Below are positions 60,300 through 64,000 of a stretch of DNA of 64,000 bases, one piece after another (position 1 is the first letter of the stretch; each line of letters begins with the position of its first letter). A model generated the notes under the pieces. The model made no database searches and was not told where the DNA came from. It saw only the letters and a list, made by a program, of their open reading frames with translations. This DNA is from Pseudomonas chlororaphis (GTDB lineage Bacteria; Pseudomonadota; Gammaproteobacteria; Pseudomonadales; Pseudomonadaceae): assembly GCF_000783395.1 (NCBI RefSeq), contig NZ_JSFK01000027.1:1-64000 (forward strand), given 5' to 3'. The position numbers were made by a program, and so were the translations under genes.

Positions 60300-60935
60300 A
60301 TGCCGCTGTCCAACATCCACATCATCCATCAGGACGCCGCCGTGCTGGTGGTGAACAAACCGACGTTGCTGCTCTCGGTGCCCGGTCGCGCCGACGACAA
60401 CAAGGATTGCCTGATTACCCGCCTGCAGGAAAACGGCTACCCGGAAGCGCGCATCGTCCATCGCCTGGACTGGGAAACTTCCGGCATCATTCTGCTCGCC
60501 CGTGACGCCGACACGCATCGCGAACTGTCGCGTCAGTTTCACGACCGCGAAACCGAAAAGGCCTACACCGCGTTGGCCTGGGGTCAGCCGGAACTCGACA
60601 GTGGCAGCATCGACTTGCCCTTGCGTTACGACCCACCGACCAAACCGCGCCATGTCGTCGACCACGAATTCGGCAAACATGCGCTGACCTTCTGGCGTGT
60701 GCTGGAGCGTTGCGGTGACTGGTGTCGCGTCGAACTGACACCGATCACCGGCCGTTCGCACCAGTTGCGCGTGCACATGCTGTCGATCGGGCATCCGCTG
60801 CTTGGTGACGGGCTCTACGCTCACGAGCAGGCTCTGGCCGCCTGGCCACGTCTGTGCCTGCACGCGAGCATGCTCAGCTTCACCCATCCGCAAAGCGGCG
60901 AACGCCTGCGCTTCGAGTGCCCTGCACCGTTCTGA
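60300..60935 (+). CDS. RluA-family pseudouridine synthase
   Basis: The 211-residue catalytic domain has the family signature HRLDWETSGIILLA (with the catalytic Asp) near residue 47 and the C-terminal TPITGRSHQLRVHM motif. There is no S4 RNA-binding domain and the length is short, as in RluA (23S/tRNA position-specific) and similar stand-alone enzymes. It isomerises uridine in rRNA or tRNA. It lies 91 bp after minE. Which site is modified is not readable. Confidence 0.9.
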   Translation: MPLSNIHIIHQDAAVLVVNKPTLLLSVPGRADDNKDCLITRLQENGYPEARIVHRLDWETSGIILLARDADTHRELSRQFHDRETEKAYTALAWGQPELDSGSIDLPLRYDPPTKPRHVVDHEFGKHALTFWRVLERCGDWCRVELTPITGRSHQLRVHMLSIGHPLLGDGLYAHEQALAAWPRLCLHASMLSFTHPQSGERLRFECPAPF

Positions 60936-60953
60936 CCGACAACACTGAACCCC

Positions 60954-61043
60954 TGTGGGAGCGAGCCTGCTCGCGAAAGCGGTATTACATTCAACATTGA
61001 TGTTGACTGATCAATCGCTTTCGCGAGCAGGCTCGCTCCCACA
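60954..61043. repeat. REP pair, family I (inverted)
   Basis: TGTGGGAGCGAGCCTGCTCG faces CGAGCAGGCTCGCTCCCACA between two same-strand genes. Confidence 0.85.
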
Positions 61044-61114
61044 GGGGATCCGGTGCAGATTCAATTCCCCGGCCGATGCGTTAAACTCCTGCCCACTGCT
61101 GTCTGGAGTTTCTT

Positions 61115-62404
61115 ATGCGCGAAGAGTTGAACCAAGGCCTGATCGACTTTCTCAAGGCCTCCCCTACCCCGTTCCACGCCACCGCCAGTCTGGTGCAGCG
61201 TCTGGAGGCCGCCGGTTTCGTGCGCCTCGACGAGCGCGAGCCATGGACCACCGAGCCTAACGGCCGCTATTACGTTACCCGTAACGACTCTTCGATCGTC
61301 GCGATCAAAATGGGCCGCACTTCGCCACTGCACGGCGGCATCCGTCTGGTCGGCGCACACACCGACAGCCCGTGCCTGCGGGTCAAGCCGCAACCGGAAC
61401 TGCAGCGTCAGGGCTTCTGGCAGCTGGGCGTAGAAGTCTACGGCGGCGCGCTGCTGGCGCCGTGGTTCGACCGCGATCTGTCGCTGGCCGGCCGCGTGAC
61501 CTTCCGCCGCGACGGCAAGGTCGAAAGCCAGTTGATCGACTTCAAAGCGCCGATCGCGATCATTCCCAACTTGGCCATTCACCTCAACCGTGAAGCCAAT
61601 CAGGGCTGGGCGATCAACGCGCAGACCGAACTGCCGCCGATCCTCGCGCAATTCGCCGGTGACGAGCGCGTCGATTTTCGCGCCGTGCTCACCGATCAAC
61701 TGGCCCGCGAACATGGTTTGAACGCCGACGTCGTGCTCGATTACGAGCTGAGCTTCTACGACACGCAAAGTGCTGCGGTCATCGGCCTCAATGGCGACTT
61801 CATCGCCGGCGCGCGCCTCGACAACCTGCTGTCGTGCTACGCCGGCCTGCAAGCTTTGCTCACCGCCGAAACCGACGAAACCTGCGTGCTGGTGTGCAAC
61901 GACCACGAAGAAGTCGGCTCCTGCTCGGCCTGCGGTGCCGATGGCCCGATGCTCGAACAGACCCTGCGTCGTCTGCTGCCGGAAGGTGACGAGTTCGTCC
62001 GCACCATCCAGAAATCCCTGCTGGTGTCGGCCGACAACGCCCACGGCGTGCACCCCAACTACGCGGAAAAGCACGACGCCAACCACGGCCCGAAACTCAA
62101 CGCCGGCCCGGTGATCAAGGTCAACAGCAACCAGCGCTACGCCACCAACAGCGAAACCGCCGGCTTCTTCCGCCATCTGTGCATGGCCGAAGAAGTCCCG
62201 GTGCAAAGCTTCGTGGTACGCAGCGACATGGGCTGTGGCTCAACCATCGGCCCGATCACCGCCAGCCACCTCGGTGTGCGCACCGTCGATATCGGCCTGC
62301 CGACCTTCGCCATGCACTCGATTCGCGAACTGTGCGGCAGCCACGACCTGGCACACCTGGTCAAAGTGCTGAGCGCGTTCTACGCCTGCCGCGAGTTGCC
62401 TTAA
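61115..62404 (+). CDS. M18-family aminopeptidase (probable aspartyl-type)
   Basis: The 429-residue metallopeptidase has the metal-binding and active-site segments of M18: GAHTDSPCLRVK (His and Asp), NDHEEVGSCSACGADGP (Glu pair), SADNAHGVHPNY (Asp) and MHSIREL (His). The N-terminus starts MREELNQGLIDFL. It removes N-terminal acidic residues from peptides in the cytoplasm. A REP pair lies on each side. ApeB/PepC-like names exist for relatives, so a symbol is left out. Confidence 0.92.
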   Translation: MREELNQGLIDFLKASPTPFHATASLVQRLEAAGFVRLDEREPWTTEPNGRYYVTRNDSSIVAIKMGRTSPLHGGIRLVGAHTDSPCLRVKPQPELQRQGFWQLGVEVYGGALLAPWFDRDLSLAGRVTFRRDGKVESQLIDFKAPIAIIPNLAIHLNREANQGWAINAQTELPPILAQFAGDERVDFRAVLTDQLAREHGLNADVVLDYELSFYDTQSAAVIGLNGDFIAGARLDNLLSCYAGLQALLTAETDETCVLVCNDHEEVGSCSACGADGPMLEQTLRRLLPEGDEFVRTIQKSLLVSADNAHGVHPNYAEKHDANHGPKLNAGPVIKVNSNQRYATNSETAGFFRHLCMAEEVPVQSFVVRSDMGCGSTIGPITASHLGVRTVDIGLPTFAMHSIRELCGSHDLAHLVKVLSAFYACRELP

Positions 62405-62433
62405 AAGCTTAAAAGCTTCGTCGGATCGCCGCC

Positions 62434-62496
62434 CGGAGCAAGCTCGCTCCCACATTTTGAAATGCATTTCAATGTGGGAGCGAGCTTGCTCGCGAA
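62434..62496. repeat. REP pair, family I variant (inverted)
   Basis: GGAGCAAGCTCGCTCCCAC faces GTGGGAGCGAGCTTGCTCGC; the core carries a variant CAAGCTCG in place of CAGGCTCG. Confidence 0.8.
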
Positions 62497-62615
62497 AGCG
62501 TCAGTCCAGGCAGCACAAATTTCATCCTGAAACTGACTCAATTCTGATACACATCAGAACCGCTCCGCCAAAACCGACCTAGACTTACATCATTCATTTC
62601 GACAAGGCAGTCTCC

Positions 62616-62792
62616 ATGATCTCGATGTCTTCGTTCCACGCCATGCTCATTCCCATCCTGTGCGGAATGATCCTGCTGGCGATCGGCTTCAACTTCCGTG
62701 ACAAGAACGCCGGCGTATTCGCCATGTGGATCGGCATGCTCACGATCCTCGCCACCGTGGTGTACAAGATCCTCGCCAAACTCAACGAATAA
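62616..62792 (+). CDS. Small membrane protein, 58 residues
   Basis: A 58-codon frame begins MISMSSFHAMLIPILCG after the purine-rich GACAAGGCAG. It has two membrane helices (MLIPILCGMILLAIGFNF and the WIGMLTILATVVYKIL region) with a basic loop (RDKNAG) between. The two-helix hairpin with a charged turn suggests a small inner-membrane protein. It lies 78 bp before the mechanosensitive channel gene in the same direction. No family recognised. Confidence 0.55.
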   Translation: MISMSSFHAMLIPILCGMILLAIGFNFRDKNAGVFAMWIGMLTILATVVYKILAKLNE

Positions 62793-62869
62793 ATCCGCGC
62801 CCGGCTCGCATTGCTTTAGTGGGCCTCGTACACTCCAGCGAATCCGCCCCTTGCGAGGTTGACCGCCTA

Positions 62870-64000
62870 GTGTTCGCTCGTCTTTTTGCTTTGCCCAGTC
62901 TGTTCCTCGTCTGCCTGATGACGCTGCTGCCGCTGGCGCCCGCCCACGCCGTCGGCTTGCCCGGTCTGCTCAACACCAACAAAGCGCAGCCCGAAGCGCA
63001 GGAGCCGCTCGGCCAGTCCCTCGACGAAGTCATCAAGTCGCTGGAAAACGACAAGCAACGCGCACAGTTGCTGACCGATCTGAAGAAGCTGCGCGACGCC
63101 ACCAAAAAAGCCCAGGCCAGCCCTGAAGAAGGCGTGCTCGGCCTGATCGGCGGCACCCTTTCCAACTTCGAAAAACAATTTACCGGCGCTGACAGCCCGC
63201 TCAACCGCTGGGGCAACGAGTTCGACCTGGCCAAGGACGAACTGAGCGCGATGCTGCTGCCGGCCAACGAGTGGCTGCCGATCATCTTCGGCTTCGCCAT
63301 GATCCTCGCGGTGTGGAGCCTGCTCGCCGCCGCGCTGATCTGGCTCGGCCATCGGGTGCGCATGCGCTTCGGCCTCACCGAAGAACTGCCGCAACACCCC
63401 AAAGCCCTCGACATGCTGCGCTTTGCATTACGCAAGCTCGGGCCGTGGCTGATCGCATTGGTGATGACCGTCTACATGAGCTACGCCTTGCCGTCGTCAC
63501 TGGGCAAAAGCCTGGCGATGGTGTTGGCCTATGCGCTGGTGGTCGGCACCTGTTTTTCGGCGATCTGCGTGATCGCGTTTTCCCTGCTCGATGGCCCGCA
63601 CCGCCATCGCGCGCTGTACATCCTGCGTCATCAGGCGTTCCGGCCGTTGTGGCTGATCGGCAGCTTCGCCGCGTTCGGTGAGGCGCTGAACGATCCACGC
63701 CTGATCGAAAGCCTCGGCGTGCACCTGGCCCACACCGCTGCGACCATCGCCAATGTCCTCGCGGCACTGTCGACCGGCCTGTTTATCCTGCGTTTCCGTC
63801 GACCGATCGCGCACTTGATCCGCAATCAGCCGCTGTCACGACGCCTGACCCGCCGGGCCCTCAGCGACACCATCGAAATCCTCGGCACCTTCTGGTACGT
63901 GCCGGCGCTGGTGCTGGTCGGCATCTCGCTGTTCGCCACCTTCGTCTCTGCCGGCGACACCAGCACCGCACTGCGCCAGTCATTGATTTGCACCGTGCTG
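62870..64000 (+). CDS. Mechanosensitive ion channel family protein (partial at the right edge)
   Basis: The frame is open from a GTG at 62870 to the window end (377 codons with no stop). It starts with a signal peptide (MFARLFALPSLFLVCLMTLL, PLAPAHA). A Gln/Glu-rich periplasmic helix region with DVIKSLEND-like and DLKKLRDATKKAQ segments follows, then several membrane helices. The long N-terminal domain and order match YbiO/MscS-related channels, but the pore domain lies beyond the edge, so the class is by N-terminal layout only. The same strand carries the 58-residue gene just upstream. Confidence 0.7.
   Translation, partial: MFARLFALPSLFLVCLMTLLPLAPAHAVGLPGLLNTNKAQPEAQEPLGQSLDEVIKSLENDKQRAQLLTDLKKLRDATKKAQASPEEGVLGLIGGTLSNFEKQFTGADSPLNRWGNEFDLAKDELSAMLLPANEWLPIIFGFAMILAVWSLLAAALIWLGHRVRMRFGLTEELPQHPKALDMLRFALRKLGPWLIALVMTVYMSYALPSSLGKSLAMVLAYALVVGTCFSAICVIAFSLLDGPHRHRALYILRHQAFRPLWLIGSFAAFGEALNDPRLIESLGVHLAHTAATIANVLAALSTGLFILRFRRPIAHLIRNQPLSRRLTRRALSDTIEILGTFWYVPALVLVGISLFATFVSAGDTSTALRQSLICTVL

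Noticed and set aside
4797..62496. Repeated short palindromes as a possible CRISPR array
   Set aside because: The units are single inverted pairs in separate gaps, without regular spacers; they are REP elements.

Overview
The window is chromosomal DNA of a Pseudomonas, most likely of the P. fluorescens group. The evidence is the gene content and order (mtnB-mtnD-mtnC, aroC, prmB, folE, minCDE, a urate-to-glyoxylate pathway, a DUF3509 protein), the GC-rich coding sequence, and at least four families of short REP-type inverted repeats that fill many intergenic gaps. No rRNA, CRISPR array, integrase, transposase or replication origin was seen. One tRNA (Ser, GGA anticodon) is present. The last gene, a mechanosensitive channel, runs off the right edge.

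Layout. 1-9.1 kb: small orphan genes, tRNA-Ser, a crotonase, a PlsC-type acyltransferase, CorA, an amidotransferase and a FadB/FadA-like beta-oxidation pair. 9.4-14.6 kb: a cytochrome c protein, a three-gene ATP-grasp / alpha-E / transglutaminase cassette, a candidate small RNA and an RraB-like gene. 14.8-20.5 kb: spermidine synthase, small hypotheticals, an ankyrin protein, a long-chain acyl-CoA synthetase, and a DUF3509 gene behind a probable sigma-54 promoter. 20.6-30.9 kb: methionine salvage (mtnC, mtnD, mtnB), an MFS carrier, chorismate synthase, an alpha/beta hydrolase, PrmB, an isochorismatase-like protein, an Smr protein, FolE and a glutaredoxin. 31-35 kb: an aminotransferase divergent from a MarR regulator, a purine permease and a LysE exporter.

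35.3-46.8 kb is the accessory part. It holds a 1181-residue protein that resembles the C-terminal half of Mcf/FitD insect toxins (hydrophobic pore-forming-like segment plus degenerate RTX-like turns). Four tandem, same-strand paralogs of 576-628 residues follow. They share a basic N-terminus, one or two copies of a beta-rich module, a linker with a basic motif like a nuclear localisation signal, and a common C-terminal domain of about 310 residues. I recognise no named family for the four. This is the best candidate for an undescribed system.

46.9-55.8 kb: the urate/allantoin pathway (uraH, puuE, uraD, alc, allA, puuD), a urate/xanthine-type permease and two Tsx-like outer-membrane channels, the second behind a probable sigma-54 promoter. 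A shared near-palindrome, TTGTAYACAA, lies on the promoters of uraH, puuE and the purine permease at 33 kb. This suggests one purine regulon that the toxin-like island interrupts. 56-64 kb: a patatin phospholipase, a lipid A acyltransferase, minCDE, an RluA-type pseudouridine synthase, an M18 aminopeptidase, a 58-residue membrane protein and the partial channel gene.
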